Assembly: GCF_007559435.1 (NCBI RefSeq)
Contig: NZ_VMBP01000001.1
Span: 559,406 to 623,405 of the forward strand
Direction of reading: 5' to 3'
DNA: 64,000 nucleotides
DNA from: Ancylobacter moscoviensis
GTDB taxonomy: Bacteria; Pseudomonadota; Alphaproteobacteria; Rhizobiales; Xanthobacteraceae
Part shown: positions 29,627 through 40,272 of the stretch, one piece after another
Layout: every line of letters begins with the position of its first letter
Position numbering within the stretch: the stretch's first letter is position 1
Program-made: the position numbers and the translations under genes
The notes under the pieces: generated by a model
What the model was told of the DNA's origin: nothing
The model's database searches: none
Seen by the model: only the letters and a program-made list of their open reading frames with translations

Positions 29627-30868
29627 TCAGCGCAACTCGGCGGCAGCTTGGTCCTGCAGCTCCGTGCCCGTCGCAGGCTCCGCCAGCTTCAGCCCCGGCA
29701 GGATGCCGGCGAGCACGATGACGCCGCCGACGATGAGGAAGACATCGGCCGGCAGGAAGACCAGAAGGCCGGTGAGCAGTCCCGCCAGGAATACCGAGAG
29801 CGCCACTCCGGCATTGGCGATGCCCAGCGCCCAGCCGCGCTCGGTCTCGTCCACCGCCGAGGAGACGGCGGCGAGCAGGGTGATGAAGGCGAGGATGTTG
29901 CTGGCGGTCGACAGGAAGGCCACCGCCACCTGTCCCCAGGCCGGCAGCGGCAGGCCGCTGACGATCAGGAAGGCGCCGCACAGGGCGAGGCCGAGGAGCG
30001 CGGTCGGCTTGTCGCTGCCGAGCCACGCCCGCACATACCGGAAGCCGATGGCCGAGGAGAAGGCGCAGCCGAGCCCCATCACCATGGAGAACAGGCCGAG
30101 ATCGGCGGTGGTGAAGCCGTAGGAACGCTGCATCTCGATGAGGATGAAGGTGTAGTAGATCAGGAAGCCGAACTGGAACAGGAAGAAGGACGCCGCCGGC
30201 ACGATGATCGCCGGCCGGTCACTGACGCGGGCCAGCAGCCGGAAGGGCTGCTTCCAGTCGAGGCTGAAGGCGCGGCGCGCCTCGTCGCTGGCGAAATGGG
30301 CGGAGCGCAGCAGCACGAGGGTGAGCAGGCACAGCGCCAGCGCGAGGCCGAGCGGCAGGCGGAAATCCCAGTGGCCGAGCACCCCGCCGATGGCCGGGCC
30401 CGCCACCATGCCGAGCGTATTGACCAGCACGACCTGCGCCATGGCGGCGCTGCGCCGGTCCTCGGGCGCCGCGTCGACGACCGAGGCCTGCGCGATCGGC
30501 GCGGTTCCCGCCATCAGCCCGGAGGACAGCCGGCCGAGGAAGAATAGCCAGAGATGGCCCACTTCCAGCGCCAGCCACATCAGCCCGTAGCTCGCCGCCA
30601 GCCCCGCCATGCAGATCATCAGCGTGCGCCGCCGCCCCACCGCGTCGGAGAGGTCGCCGAGCAGCGAGGCGCCGAAGAACATGCCGATCGGGAACAGCGA
30701 GAAGGCCAGCGAGAGCAGCGTGTCGCGCGTCGAAGGCGCGTAGCCAGCGACGATCGTCCCGTTCTCGAACAGGGCGACGATCAGCGGATACATCAGCCCG
30801 AAGGAGAAGATGTCGATGAAGACGGCGAGGAACAGTGGGGCGCGGGCACGCAGCGTGGCGAGGTCCAT
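29627..30868 (-). CDS. Major facilitator superfamily (TetA-like) transporter
   Basis: Polytopic inner-membrane permease with about 12 hydrophobic segments. The first reads FLAVFIDIFSFGLMYPLIVALF, and the loop between TM2 and TM3 carries the MFS motif A version GDLSDAVGRRRTL. The substrate cannot be inferred; drug/H+ antiporters of the TCR/TetA branch have this pattern. ATG 30868 gives 413 aa and has GGAG seven bases upstream, while longer in-frame starts add Arg/Pro-rich sequence. It is divergent from hisB. Confidence 0.88.
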   Translation of the reverse strand: MDLATLRARAPLFLAVFIDIFSFGLMYPLIVALFENGTIVAGYAPSTRDTLLSLAFSLFPIGMFFGASLLGDLSDAVGRRRTLMICMAGLAASYGLMWLALEVGHLWLFFLGRLSSGLMAGTAPIAQASVVDAAPEDRRSAAMAQVVLVNTLGMVAGPAIGGVLGHWDFRLPLGLALALCLLTLVLLRSAHFASDEARRAFSLDWKQPFRLLARVSDRPAIIVPAASFFLFQFGFLIYYTFILIEMQRSYGFTTADLGLFSMVMGLGCAFSSAIGFRYVRAWLGSDKPTALLGLALCGAFLIVSGLPLPAWGQVAVAFLSTASNILAFITLLAAVSSAVDETERGWALGIANAGVALSVFLAGLLTGLLVFLPADVFLIVGGVIVLAGILPGLKLAEPATGTELQDQAAAELR

Positions 30869-31034
30869 CGGGCACTCCGGGGCGATGACCGGGACGGGTG
30901 GCGGGAATGGGCGGGATGGCGGCCATGATGACGGCGTTTCGCCAGCCGCGCCAGCCTCTTGTCGGGCACGGCGCGGCGCGTATGGCATCGCAACACTATA
31001 GCTGCTAAGACGCCGGCTCTCCGGGAGCCCCATC

Positions 31035-31628
31035 ATGCGCACCGCCAGCATCGCCCGCGCCACCAAGGAAACGCAGATCCGCCTCTCCGTCGATCTCGAC
31101 GGCACGGGAAAGGCGACGATCGCGACCGGGGTTGGCTTCTTCGACCACATGCTGGACCTGCTGGCGCGCCATTCGCGCATCGACATGGAGATCGAGGCCA
31201 AGGGCGACCTGCACATCGACTTCCACCACACGGTGGAGGATGTCGGCATCGCGCTCGGCCAGGCGGTGAAGGCGGCGCTCGGCGACATGCGCGGCGTCAC
31301 CCGCTACGCCAGCCTGCACCTGCCGATGGACGAGACGCTGACCCGCGTCGCGCTCGACATTTCCGGCCGGCCCTTCCTCGTCTTCCGCACCGAGTTCCCG
31401 GCGCCGAAGATCGGCGAGTTCGATACCGAGCTGGTGCGCGAGTTCTTCCAGGCCTTCGCCGTCAATGCCGGCCTGACGCTGCACGTCGAGACTCTGTACG
31501 GCGTGAACGCGCACCATATAGCGGAGAGCTGCTTCAAGGGCCTCGCCCGCGCCCTGCGTGCGGCGGTGGCCATCGATCCGGCGGCGGCGGGCGAGATCCC
31601 CTCCACCAAGGGCAGCCTCGGTGGCTGA
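31035..31628 (+). CDS. hisB: Imidazoleglycerol-phosphate dehydratase
   Basis: Dehydrates imidazole-glycerol phosphate to imidazole-acetol phosphate in histidine synthesis. The two metal-binding repeats contain [14 protein letters not shown] and [15 protein letters not shown], later [23 protein letters not shown]. It is 197 aa and monofunctional, without the E. coli phosphatase domain. It is the first gene of the hisB-DUF2628-hisH-hisA-hisF-hisE cluster, and the MFS gene is divergent upstream. Confidence 0.97.
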   Translation: MRTASIARATKETQIRLSVDLDGTGKATIATGVGFFDHMLDLLARHSRIDMEIEAKGDLHIDFHHTVEDVGIALGQAVKAALGDMRGVTRYASLHLPMDETLTRVALDISGRPFLVFRTEFPAPKIGEFDTELVREFFQAFAVNAGLTLHVETLYGVNAHHIAESCFKGLARALRAAVAIDPAAAGEIPSTKGSLGG

Positions 31629-31660
31629 TCTCAGTGGTTGAGAGCGAACGGCTGAGGAAC

Positions 31661-32179
31661 ATGGCGGTCTGGACAGTCTTCGAGCCCGAGGCGGCGGACG
31701 AGGCGCGCGCGACCCATCACTGGGCGGAGGGCCTGGTCTTCGTGCCCGAGCGCATCTCGTGGAGCGCGCTCCTGCTGGCGCCGCTGGTGCTGCTGCGCCA
31801 CCGGCTGTGGCTGGCGCTCGTCGTCTATCTGCTCGTGCAGGGCGCGCTGCTCGTCGCCATGCGCCTGCTCGGCCTCGATAGCAATGCCGGCATCCTGCTT
31901 CTGGTGGCGAATGTCGCGGTGGCGGTGATGCTGCCGGGCCTGCGCCATGCCCGCCTCGCCGCGCGCGGCTTCGAGGAGGCCGGCACCGTCGTGGCGCCGA
32001 AGCTGGAAGCCGCCGAGCAGCGCTATCTCGACGCCCGCCTCGGCGGCGCGTCGCTCGTCCCGCTCGCCCGGCCGCGCCTCGACGCGCCGGCCGGCGAATG
32101 GGGCGCGTCTTCCGTTCCCCCGCCGGCCCGCCCGGTGGAATCCGCCGTGCTCGGCCTGTTTCCGGAGGCCCGTCGATGA
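31661..32179 (+). CDS. DUF2628 membrane protein in the his operon
   Basis: 172-aa protein of a family often found inside alphaproteobacterial histidine operons, function unknown. The N-terminus contains the conserved AVWTVFEP and the [15 protein letters not shown] stretch, then three hydrophobic segments (about 40-110: [50 protein letters not shown]). A soluble acidic/proline-rich tail follows. ATG 31661 is used; GTG 31634 is an alternative. It overlaps hisH by 4 bp, so it is translated with the pathway genes. Confidence 0.85.
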   Translation: MAVWTVFEPEAADEARATHHWAEGLVFVPERISWSALLLAPLVLLRHRLWLALVVYLLVQGALLVAMRLLGLDSNAGILLLVANVAVAVMLPGLRHARLAARGFEEAGTVVAPKLEAAEQRYLDARLGGASLVPLARPRLDAPAGEWGASSVPPPARPVESAVLGLFPEARR

Positions 32180-32838
32180 TGCCGCCCGCGCCCGTCGCCC
32201 TGATCGACTACGGTTCCGGCAACCTGCATTCGGCGGGCAAGGCGCTGGAGCGCGCCGCCCGCGAGAGCGGCACCGACCGTACCGTGGTGGTCACCGCCGA
32301 TCCCGACATCGTGCGCCGTGCCGACCGCATCGTGCTGCCGGGCGTCGGCGCCTATGCCGATTGCCGCCGCGGGCTCGATGCCGTGCCCGGCATGGTGGAG
32401 GCGCTCACCGAGGCGGTGATCACGGGCGGACGCCCGTTCCTCGGCATCTGCGTCGGCCTGCAGCTCATGGCCTCGCGCGGTCTGGAGCACGGCGTCACCG
32501 AGGGGCTGGGCTGGATCGAGGGCGACGTCACCCGGATCGTGCCGGGCGACCCCTCCCTGAAGATTCCGCACATGGGGTGGAATTCGCTCACCGTCGCCCG
32601 TCCGCATCCGCTTCTGGAAGGCATTCCGACGGGCGAGGGCGGGCTCGATGCCTATTTCGTCCATTCCTATCACCTGAGCGCCGCGCATCCGGGCGAGGTG
32701 ATCGCGACGAGCGAGTATGGCGGCAAGATCACCGCCATGGTCGGCCGCGACAACATCGCCGGCACGCAGTTCCATCCCGAGAAGAGCCAGCGCCTCGGCC
32801 TCGCTCTCCTCGCCAATTTCCTCAAGTGGACGCCGTGA
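32176..32838 (+). CDS. hisH: Imidazole glycerol phosphate synthase, glutaminase subunit
   Basis: Class I glutamine amidotransferase that supplies ammonia to HisF. The nucleophile is Cys92 in [11 protein letters not shown]; the His/Glu pair lies in [10 protein letters not shown] near the C-terminus, and the oxyanion region is LPGVGAY. The length is 220 aa. The ATG overlaps the DUF2628 stop by 4 bp, and the hisA GTG start overlaps its own stop. Confidence 0.97.
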   Translation: MMPPAPVALIDYGSGNLHSAGKALERAARESGTDRTVVVTADPDIVRRADRIVLPGVGAYADCRRGLDAVPGMVEALTEAVITGGRPFLGICVGLQLMASRGLEHGVTEGLGWIEGDVTRIVPGDPSLKIPHMGWNSLTVARPHPLLEGIPTGEGGLDAYFVHSYHLSAAHPGEVIATSEYGGKITAMVGRDNIAGTQFHPEKSQRLGLALLANFLKWTP

Positions 32839-33569
32839 TCCTTTTTCCCGCCATCGATCTCAAGGAAGGCAAGTGCGTGCGCCTGCAGCAGGGCGACATG
32901 GCGCGCGCCACCGTCTTCAATCATGACCCCGCCCAGCAGGCCGCGCAGTTCGAAAGCCAGGGCTTCCGCTACCTGCACATCGTCGATCTCGACGGCGCCT
33001 TCGCCGGCAAGCCGGTCAACGCCCATGCGGTCGAGCGCATTCTGGAAGCCGTCGGCATGCCGGTGCAGCTCGGCGGCGGCATCCGCGATCTCGCGGGCGT
33101 CGAGGCGTGGCTGGCGAAGGGCATTACCCGCGTCATCCTCGGCACGGCGGCGGTGCGCGACCCGGCCTTCGTGAAGGAGGCGGCTCGCCGCTTCCCCGGC
33201 CGCGTGGCGGTGGGCATCGACGCGCGCGACGGCCGCGTCGCGGTGGAGGGCTGGGCGGAGACCTCGGACCTTGAGGCCGCCGAGCTCGCCCGCCGTTTCG
33301 AGGATGCCGGCGTCGCCGCCATCATCTACACCGACATCGCCCGCGACGGCCTGCTGAAGGGTCTCAACCTCGACGCCACCATTGCGCTGGCCGACGCCGT
33401 CTCCATCCCGGTCATCGCCTCGGGCGGGCTCGCCTCGCTCGACGACGTGCGAGCTCTGCTGGAGCCGCGCGCCGCCAAGCTCGAAGGCGCCATCACCGGC
33501 CGTGCCCTCTATGATGGGCGGCTCGACCCGCATGCCGCGCTGGCGCTGGTGGCGGGTTTGCCGGCATGA
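32835..33569 (+). CDS. hisA: 1-(5-phosphoribosyl)-5-[(5-phosphoribosylamino)methylideneamino] imidazole-4-carboxamide isomerase (ProFAR isomerase)
   Basis: TIM-barrel Amadori isomerase of the histidine pathway. The catalytic Asp8 is in [14 protein letters not shown] and the second one is in [12 protein letters not shown]; the phosphate loops are LGGGIRD and ASGGLAS. It is 244 aa from GTG 32835, overlapping hisH by 4 bp. The frame remains open far upstream through hisH, but that part is only a shadow of other genes. Confidence 0.97.
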   Translation: MILFPAIDLKEGKCVRLQQGDMARATVFNHDPAQQAAQFESQGFRYLHIVDLDGAFAGKPVNAHAVERILEAVGMPVQLGGGIRDLAGVEAWLAKGITRVILGTAAVRDPAFVKEAARRFPGRVAVGIDARDGRVAVEGWAETSDLEAAELARRFEDAGVAAIIYTDIARDGLLKGLNLDATIALADAVSIPVIASGGLASLDDVRALLEPRAAKLEGAITGRALYDGRLDPHAALALVAGLPA

Positions 33570-33580
33570 GTGAGGATTCC

Positions 33581-34366
<786 letters not shown>

Positions 34367-34378
34367 AAGGAGGCCACC

Positions 34379-34714
34379 ATGGCCGAGGACACGGCGCGCG
34401 TCACTCTCGACGACCTTGCCGCCATCGTCGCCCGCCGCGCCTCCGGCGAGGGCGAGGCTTCCTATACGCGCACCCTCATCGCCAGGGGCGTCGCCAAATG
34501 CGCCCAGAAGCTGGGCGAGGAAGCGGTCGAGACGGCGCTGGCCGCCGTCGGGACCGATACGAAAGCCGTCGTATCGGAGACCGCCGATCTTCTCTACCAT
34601 CTCGTCGTGCTGCTTCAGGCGCGCGGCGTTCCCCTGGAAGACGTCTATGCGGAACTGGGCCGCCGGACGAACCGGTCCGGCCTCGAGGAGAAGGCTTCCC
34701 GCCCGAAGGGCTGA
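34379..34714 (+). CDS. hisE: Phosphoribosyl-ATP pyrophosphatase
   Basis: Hydrolyses phosphoribosyl-ATP to phosphoribosyl-AMP in histidine synthesis. It is a small all-alpha MazG-like enzyme (111 aa) with the motif [13 protein letters not shown] and the E-x3-D metal motif in [16 protein letters not shown] strong AAGGAGG lies just upstream of its ATG. It is stand-alone rather than fused to HisI and is the last his gene here; hisI, hisG and hisD are not in the window. Confidence 0.95.
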   Translation: MAEDTARVTLDDLAAIVARRASGEGEASYTRTLIARGVAKCAQKLGEEAVETALAAVGTDTKAVVSETADLLYHLVVLLQARGVPLEDVYAELGRRTNRSGLEEKASRPKG

Positions 34715-34837
34715 GGAAGTGAGGATCGCGGCGGCCGGTAACCTGCGGCCTCGCGGTGTTCCTTGTCGTCACCTTGTGGTATACGGTCGACCAACGCTTG
34801 GCGTCTTCAATGTCCAGGCGAGCCGGGAAACGCTGCC

Positions 34838-35797
34838 ATGGATCTGAAGCTCGACGATGCGGGGCTGTCACCCTTCCGCAATTTCAGCCGTGCCGAATGG
34901 GCGGCGCTGCGCGCGGACACGCCCCAGCCCCTGCAACCGGAGGAGATCCAGCGTCTCCAGGGCCTGAACGACCGCCTGTCGCTGCCCGAGATCGAGGAAA
35001 TCTACCTGCCGCTGTCGCGCCTGCTGTCGATCTATGTCGGCGCGACGCAGAAGCTGTTCCGGCAGATGCAGAAATTCCTCGGTCCCGAGCAGAACGGCAA
35101 GATGCCCTACATCATCGGCGTCGCCGGCTCGGTGGCGGTGGGCAAGTCCACCACCTCGCGCGTGCTGGAGGCGCTGCTGGCGCGCTGGCCGAACACGCCC
35201 AAGGTGGCGCTGGTGACGACGGACGGTTTCCTGCTGCCCAACGCCGTGCTGGAGCAGGAGGGGCTGATGGGGCGCAAGGGCTTCCCGGAAAGCTACGACC
35301 TGCCGGCGCTGCTGCATTTCCTCACCGACATCAAGGCCGGACGGCGGCCGGTGCGCGCGCCGATCTACAGCCACTTCAACTACGACGTGACGCCCAATGC
35401 CTCGGTGGAGGTCGACCAGCCGGACATCCTCATCGTCGAGGGGCTGAACGTTCTGCAGACCAGCCGTCCGCCAAAGGACGGCAAGGGCATCCCCTTCGTC
35501 TCCGACTTCTTCGACTTCAAGATCTATATCGACGCCGACGAGACGATCCTGGAGCGCTGGTACGTGGAGCGCTTCATGCGCCTGCGCGAGACGGCGTTCC
35601 GTGACCCCAAGGCCTATTTCCACCGCTATGCCAGCCTGTCCGGGACGGAGGCCGACGCCACCGCCCGCTCCATCTGGCGGTCCATCAACCTCGTGAACCT
35701 GCGCGAGAATATCCTGCCCACCCGCCAGCGCGCCGATCTCATCCTGCGCAAGGGCGGCGACCATGAGGTCGAGGCGGTCGCGCTGCGCAAGCTCTAG
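34838..35797 (+). CDS. coaA: Pantothenate kinase (type I)
   Basis: First and rate-limiting step of CoA synthesis: ATP-dependent phosphorylation of pantothenate, feedback-inhibited by CoA in the type I enzyme. Walker [13 protein letters not shown] is at residues 94-105; [14 protein letters not shown] and [15 protein letters not shown]-like segments follow. It is 319 aa, the E. coli CoaA size. ATG 34838 begins the conserved MDLKLDD segment; a 25-residue upstream extension is not conserved. Position after hisE is common in Rhizobiales. Confidence 0.95.
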   Translation: MDLKLDDAGLSPFRNFSRAEWAALRADTPQPLQPEEIQRLQGLNDRLSLPEIEEIYLPLSRLLSIYVGATQKLFRQMQKFLGPEQNGKMPYIIGVAGSVAVGKSTTSRVLEALLARWPNTPKVALVTTDGFLLPNAVLEQEGLMGRKGFPESYDLPALLHFLTDIKAGRRPVRAPIYSHFNYDVTPNASVEVDQPDILIVEGLNVLQTSRPPKDGKGIPFVSDFFDFKIYIDADETILERWYVERFMRLRETAFRDPKAYFHRYASLSGTEADATARSIWRSINLVNLRENILPTRQRADLILRKGGDHEVEAVALRKL

Positions 35798-35806
35798 GCG
35801 CCGCCA

Positions 35807-36454
35807 ATGGCCCCGTCCCCGGTGGAGATCGTGCCCGGCTGCTTCTACTGGCCCGGCTGGTTCGACCGCGGCGAGCAGGAGGCGCTGGCCGAGGATCTGC
35901 GGCAGGTACTGGCGCAGGCGCCGCTGTTCACGCCGCGCATGCCGAGGACCGGCAAGCCCTTCTCGGTGCGCATGTCGAATTGCGGGCCGCTGGGCTGGGT
36001 GTCGGACGAGACCGGCTACCGCTACCAGCCGACCCATCCCGAGACCGGGGCGCCCTGGCCGCCCATGCCCGCGCGCCTGCTGGCGGCATGGCGGGCGCTG
36101 GCCGGCTCGCCATGGGCGCCGGAGGCCTGCCTGATCAACTGGTACGCGCCGGGCGCGCGCATGGGTCTGCATCAGGACCGCGACGAGGAGGAGTTCGGCG
36201 CCCCGGTGCTGTCGCTCTCGCTGGGCGACACGGCGCTGTTCCGCGTCGGCGGCACGTCGCGCAAGGATCCCACGCGCTCCATCCGCCTCGCCTCCGGCGA
36301 CGCGCTGCTGCTGTCGGGCCCGGCGCGGCTGGCCTTTCACGGCATCGACCGCATCCTGCCGGATACGTCGACCTTGCTGAAGCAGCCCGGCCGCATCAAT
36401 CTGACGTTACGACGGGTGCATCGTGGCGAGGCGTGCGAAATTCCGCCTTGTTGA
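35807..36454 (+). CDS. alkB: AlkB-type alpha-ketoglutarate-dependent DNA/RNA dealkylase
   Basis: Fe(II)/2-oxoglutarate dioxygenase that oxidatively removes alkyl groups from 1-methyladenine and 3-methylcytosine. The iron facial triad is His122 and Asp124 (LHQDRDE) with His178 (LAFHGID). The 2-oxoglutarate-binding arginines lie in RINLTLRR (196-203), and NWYAPGARMGLHQD is the family signature. It is 215 aa. It begins 9 bp after coaA and may be co-transcribed. No ada gene is nearby. Confidence 0.93.
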   Translation: MAPSPVEIVPGCFYWPGWFDRGEQEALAEDLRQVLAQAPLFTPRMPRTGKPFSVRMSNCGPLGWVSDETGYRYQPTHPETGAPWPPMPARLLAAWRALAGSPWAPEACLINWYAPGARMGLHQDRDEEEFGAPVLSLSLGDTALFRVGGTSRKDPTRSIRLASGDALLLSGPARLAFHGIDRILPDTSTLLKQPGRINLTLRRVHRGEACEIPPC

Positions 36455-36502
36455 GCCCGCAGAAACGGCGAAGTTCGAGCTATCGATTCTGAAGGATTGC
36501 GC

Positions 36503-37483
36503 ATGCGCCTTGTTGTCCCCATTGCCGCCGCCGCTTTTTCCCTTCTGGCCTGCTGCCTCCCTGCCGCCGCGGCCAACGCGCAGGCCGTCTTTCCCAATCA
36601 GGGATCGATCGGTCTCGTGCCGCCGGAGGGCATGAGCGAGATACCCGGCGTGCCGGGCTTCCAGGATCGCGCGGCCAAGGCCTCGATCCTCGTGCTGGAA
36701 ATGCCGAAGCGGGCTTTCGCCGAGATCACCAGCGACGTCGCCGCGAAGGAGCTGCAGAAGCAGGGCGTGACGGTGGAGGAACGCCGTGACGTGGAGCTTC
36801 CCGACGGCATCAAGGCGGTGCTGCTCAAGGGCTACCAGGCGGTCGGCAGCGAGGCGCTGAAGAAGTGGATTCTCATCGCCGGGGGCAAGGAGCAGACCGG
36901 CATGGTGACGGTCCAGTTTCCCGAGCCGACATCGGCCCGCTACAGCGACGAAACGATCGAATCGTCGCTGCGCTCGGTCGTGTTCCGCGCGCCGCCAAGC
37001 ACCGAGGAGCTGCTGGCACGCCTGCCCTTCACCCTCGGCGACCTCTCCGGCTATCGCGTGCTGAAGGTGCTCGGCAACAGCGCCGTGCTGCTGACCAAGG
37101 ATGACGGCAAGAAGGCGGACGGCAAGGCCGGTGACGGCGAGCCCGACATGGCCGGCAACGCGTTCTTCATCGTCGCCGCAGGTCCGGGCGACATCCGCGA
37201 GGAGGAGCGCGAGAGCGTCGCCAAGCGGGCCATCTCCAGCGTGCCGGGCGTGAAGGAGCTGCGCGTCGAGCGCGGCGGCCCACTGCGCATTGGCGGCCAG
37301 GCCGGCTTCGAGCTGGTCGGCAAGGGCCTCGACATGAAGACCGACAAGCCGCTGAAGGTCGCCCAGTGGCTGCGCTTCGGCCGCACCAGCTATCTGCGCA
37401 TGGTCGGCGTCGCGCCCGAGGAGAATTTCGACGCCGATTTCACCGCCATGCGCGGCCTGCGCGACAGCATCGAGATGCGCTGA
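36503..37483 (+). CDS. Exported protein of unknown function
   Basis: 326 aa. A clear signal peptide (RLVVPIAAAAFSLLACCLPAAAANAQA, cleavage probably near residue 27) precedes a soluble domain without membrane segments. Two repeated alpha/beta-looking halves can be guessed (FIVAAGPGDIREEERESVAKRAISSVPGVKEL in the second), and a lysine/aspartate-rich loop KDDGKKADGKAGDGEPD separates them. I do not recognise the fold. GAAGGA lies six bases before ATG 36503; a TTG two codons earlier is less likely. A strong hairpin follows the gene, shared with convergent grpE. Confidence 0.8.
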   Translation: MRLVVPIAAAAFSLLACCLPAAAANAQAVFPNQGSIGLVPPEGMSEIPGVPGFQDRAAKASILVLEMPKRAFAEITSDVAAKELQKQGVTVEERRDVELPDGIKAVLLKGYQAVGSEALKKWILIAGGKEQTGMVTVQFPEPTSARYSDETIESSLRSVVFRAPPSTEELLARLPFTLGDLSGYRVLKVLGNSAVLLTKDDGKKADGKAGDGEPDMAGNAFFIVAAGPGDIREEERESVAKRAISSVPGVKELRVERGGPLRIGGQAGFELVGKGLDMKTDKPLKVAQWLRFGRTSYLRMVGVAPEENFDADFTAMRGLRDSIEMR

Positions 37484-37509
37484 GGCTCCTCCGCTTCGCA
37501 AACGAAAAG

Positions 37510-37531
37510 GCCGGGCGGTTTCCCGCCCGGC
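37510..37531. terminator. Hairpin terminator between convergent genes
   Basis: A 9-bp GC stem (GCCGGGCGG pairing with CCGCCCGGC) closes a TTTC loop. On the minus strand it is followed by CTTTTCGTTT, so it should terminate grpE best; on the plus strand the tail is weak. Confidence 0.8.
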
Positions 37532-37561
37532 GCTTGTCGTCACGATCTGGGATGGCGCCGA

Positions 37562-38194
37562 TCAGCCCTCGGCGGCGGGGGTCTCGACCGGCGCGGCCTT
37601 GGGGCCGCCCTTGGAGACGCCGACCAGTGCCGGGCGCAGCACGCGCTCGCCGATCTTATAGCCGGGCTGGATGACCTGCACGACCGTGCCGGAAGGCACC
37701 TCGGCGTTCGGCACCTCGAACATCGCCTGGTGCAGGTTCGGATCGAACTTGGCGCCCTCCGCCTCGATGCGGGCGACGCCGTGCTTGCCCAGCGTCTGCG
37801 TCAGCGCGCGCGAGGTCAGCTCGATGCCGTCGAGCAGCGTCTTCAGCGTGCCCTCGGCCTTTTCGCGCGCCTCGGCGTCGATGACCCCGAGCGCCCGCTC
37901 GAAATCGTCGGCGACCGTGAGCACGTCGCGGGCGAAGCCGGTGATGCCGTAGACCTTGGCATCGGCGACCTCGCGCTCGGCGCGACGGCGCACATTGTCG
38001 GCCTCGGCGAAGGCGCGCAGGAACTTGTCCTTGAGCGTGGCGACCTCGGCCTCCAGCCGCTCCTTCTCGGCGGCGAGCTGGCTGGCGAGGTCTTCGGGCG
38101 CTGCCGTAGTCTCCGCCGTTTCGGGAGTCGGCGCCGCCACGTCGGGCCGGTCAGCGTCGGGCTGGTCAGCCGGGTTGCGGTTGTCGTCGCTCAT
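37562..38194 (-). CDS. grpE: Nucleotide exchange factor GrpE
   Basis: Dimeric nucleotide-exchange factor for DnaK. An acidic, disordered N-terminus of about 40 residues leads into a long coiled coil (ASQLAAEKERLEAEVATLKDKFLRAFAEADNVRRRAERE), then the beta-domain GVARIEAEGAKFDPNLHQAMFEVP. ATG 38194 gives 210 aa; GAGGTG lies just upstream. It is preceded by hrcA on the same strand, the classical hrcA-grpE heat-shock pair. Confidence 0.96.
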   Translation of the reverse strand: MSDDNRNPADQPDADRPDVAAPTPETAETTAAPEDLASQLAAEKERLEAEVATLKDKFLRAFAEADNVRRRAEREVADAKVYGITGFARDVLTVADDFERALGVIDAEAREKAEGTLKTLLDGIELTSRALTQTLGKHGVARIEAEGAKFDPNLHQAMFEVPNAEVPSGTVVQVIQPGYKIGERVLRPALVGVSKGGPKAAPVETPAAEG

Positions 38195-38276
38195 AAGCAC
38201 CTCGTCGGGAGAATGGATTTGCCGGCGGAGCGTCGTTCCGCGGACGCCCGCCATATCGGGTCGGGGACAGGAAAAA

Positions 38277-39377
38277 TCAAGCCGCGTCAATTCCCGGGCC
38301 GGCCAGCACGCGGCTGACGACACGGGCGGTGAAGTCGACCATCGGCACGATCCGGGCATAGTTCAGCCGCGTCGGCCCGATGACCCCGAGCACGCCGACC
38401 ACCCGCCCCTGCCCGTCGCGATAGGGCGCGACGATGGTGGACGAGCCGGACAGCGAGAACAGCTTGTTCTCCGAGCCGATGAAGATGCGCAGCCCCTGCG
38501 CGCCCTCGGCGCGGCCCAGCAGGTCGACCACCTCCTGCTTGGCTTCGAGGTCGTCGAACAGCAGCCGCACCCGCTCCAGATCCTCGATCGCCCGGAGGTC
38601 GTGGAGCAGCCGCGTCTGGCCGCGCACGATGAGTCGCCGCTCCGCCGTGTCGCCGCCGGACCAGCTTGCGAGGCCGGTCTCCACCACCCGCGCGGTCAGC
38701 TCGTCGAGCTCGGCGCGGCGGGCAGTGAGTGTGCGCTCCACCTCGCCGCGCAGCTCGGCCAGCGTGCGCCCGCGCGTCAGCGAGGCGAGAAAGTTCGTCG
38801 CCTCCACCAGCGCCGAGACCGGCAGGCCGACCGGCAGCGGCACGAGGCGGTTCTCCACCTCCCCGTCCTCGGAGACGAGGATCAGCAGCGCCCGCGTCGC
38901 GTCGAGCGGCACGAATTCGATGTGCTTGAGCCGTACATCCGTCTTGCCGGTGGTGACGACGCCGGCGCCGCGCGACAGGCCGGAAAGCAGGTTCGAGGCT
39001 TCCGCCAGCACGCCATCCACGGTCTGGGCGCGGGCGGCGGCGCGCACCTGCGTCTCGATGGAGTTGCGCTCATCCTCGGAGACGTCGCCGATCTCCAGCA
39101 GCGCGTCGACGAAGAAGCGCAGTCCGCGCTCGGTCGGCAGCCGGCCGGCGCTGGTGTGAGGAGCGTAGATCAGCCCGGCCGCCTCGAGGTCCGCCATCAC
39201 GTTGCGCACGGAGGCGGGCGAGAGCGTCATCGGGATGAGGCGGGAGATGTTGCGCGAGCCCGCCGGCTCGCCCGTGGCGAGATAGGTCTCGACGATCTGG
39301 CGGAAAATCTCGCGCGAGCGTTCGTCGAGCCGGGCGAGCTGCGGCGCGGCAGCGGACAGCAGAGGTTCGATGGGCAT
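38277..39377 (-). CDS. hrcA: Heat-inducible transcription repressor HrcA
   Basis: Represses groESL and related heat-shock genes by binding CIRCE operators; GroEL modulates its activity. An N-terminal winged HTH ([25 protein letters not shown], and then [19 protein letters not shown]) is followed by a GAF-like dimerisation domain. ATG 39377 gives 366 aa; a longer frame lacks conservation. I found no CIRCE repeat (TTAGCACTC/GAGTGCTAA) upstream of hrcA or grpE, so its own operon may be controlled otherwise. Confidence 0.95.
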   Translation of the reverse strand: MPIEPLLSAAAPQLARLDERSREIFRQIVETYLATGEPAGSRNISRLIPMTLSPASVRNVMADLEAAGLIYAPHTSAGRLPTERGLRFFVDALLEIGDVSEDERNSIETQVRAAARAQTVDGVLAEASNLLSGLSRGAGVVTTGKTDVRLKHIEFVPLDATRALLILVSEDGEVENRLVPLPVGLPVSALVEATNFLASLTRGRTLAELRGEVERTLTARRAELDELTARVVETGLASWSGGDTAERRLIVRGQTRLLHDLRAIEDLERVRLLFDDLEAKQEVVDLLGRAEGAQGLRIFIGSENKLFSLSGSSTIVAPYRDGQGRVVGVLGVIGPTRLNYARIVPMVDFTARVVSRVLAGPGIDAA

Positions 39378-39558
39378 TGCGAGCCTGTGGTTCCGGTCGG
39401 TCGATCCCGTTGGTCGTGTCCTATTATCTCGGTAATCGGGCGGTGGGTTCAAGCGCTCTGGTCCGGCGCCGTCCCCGGTCATTGCACCGGCGCGGCCGCG
39501 CCCTTACAAGGGCCGGCCAGAGGGGTCCCGCCGACCCGCGTTTCAGGAGACCGCCCGC

Positions 39559-40272
39559 ATGCGCCCTTCCCGCCGCCTTCCCGACGAGATGCGCTCCGTC
39601 AGCTTCGAGCGCGGCGTGCTGCGTCATGCCGAGGGCTCCTGCCTGGTGAAGTTCGGCGAAACCCATGTGCTGGTGGCTGCGACGCTGGAAGAGCGCCTGC
39701 CGCCGTGGCTCAAGGGCCAGGGCCGCGGCTGGGTGACGGCGGAATACGGCATGCTGCCGCGCGCCACCCATGAGCGCACCCGCCGTGAGGTGACGACCGG
39801 CAAGCCGTCCGGCCGCACCCAGGAGATCCAGCGCCTCATCGGCCGCTCGCTGCGCGCGGTGGTGGACCTCGAAAAGCTCGGCGAGCGTCAGATCACCGTC
39901 GATTGCGACGTCATCCAGGCTGATGGCGGCACCCGCACCGCCTCCGTCACCGGCGCGTGGATCGCGCTGCATGACTGCCTGAGCTGGATGAAGTCGCGCG
40001 GCATGATCCCAGCCGTTCCGCTGCGCGACCATCTGGCCGCCGTTTCCTGCGGCATCATCGACGGCGAGCCGCGCCTCGATCTCGACTACGCCGAGGATTC
40101 GGAGGCGCATACGGACGTGAATTTCGTGATGACCGGCTCCGGCGGCTTCGTCGAGGTGCAGGGAACCGCGGAGAAGACGCCCTTCACCGAGGACGAGTTC
40201 AACGCCATGCTGGGCCTCGCCCGCAAGGGCATCACCAAGCTGGTCGATCTGCAGAAGCTGGCCGTATCATGA
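39559..40272 (+). CDS. rph: Ribonuclease PH
   Basis: Phosphorolytic 3'-5' exoribonuclease that trims tRNA 3' ends. It has the N-terminal [13 protein letters not shown], the phosphate-binding [15 protein letters not shown], and [21 protein letters not shown]. The length is 237 aa, intact (unlike the frameshifted E. coli K-12 copy). It is divergent from hrcA and overlaps rdgB by 4 bp, the conserved rph-rdgB-hemW order. Confidence 0.96.
   Translation: MRPSRRLPDEMRSVSFERGVLRHAEGSCLVKFGETHVLVAATLEERLPPWLKGQGRGWVTAEYGMLPRATHERTRREVTTGKPSGRTQEIQRLIGRSLRAVVDLEKLGERQITVDCDVIQADGGTRTASVTGAWIALHDCLSWMKSRGMIPAVPLRDHLAAVSCGIIDGEPRLDLDYAEDSEAHTDVNFVMTGSGGFVEVQGTAEKTPFTEDEFNAMLGLARKGITKLVDLQKLAVS

Noticed and set aside
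39378-39558. CIRCE operator expected near hrcA-grpE
   Set aside because: No TTAGCACTC/GAGTGCTAA-like inverted repeat could be found in this divergent gap or upstream of grpE.
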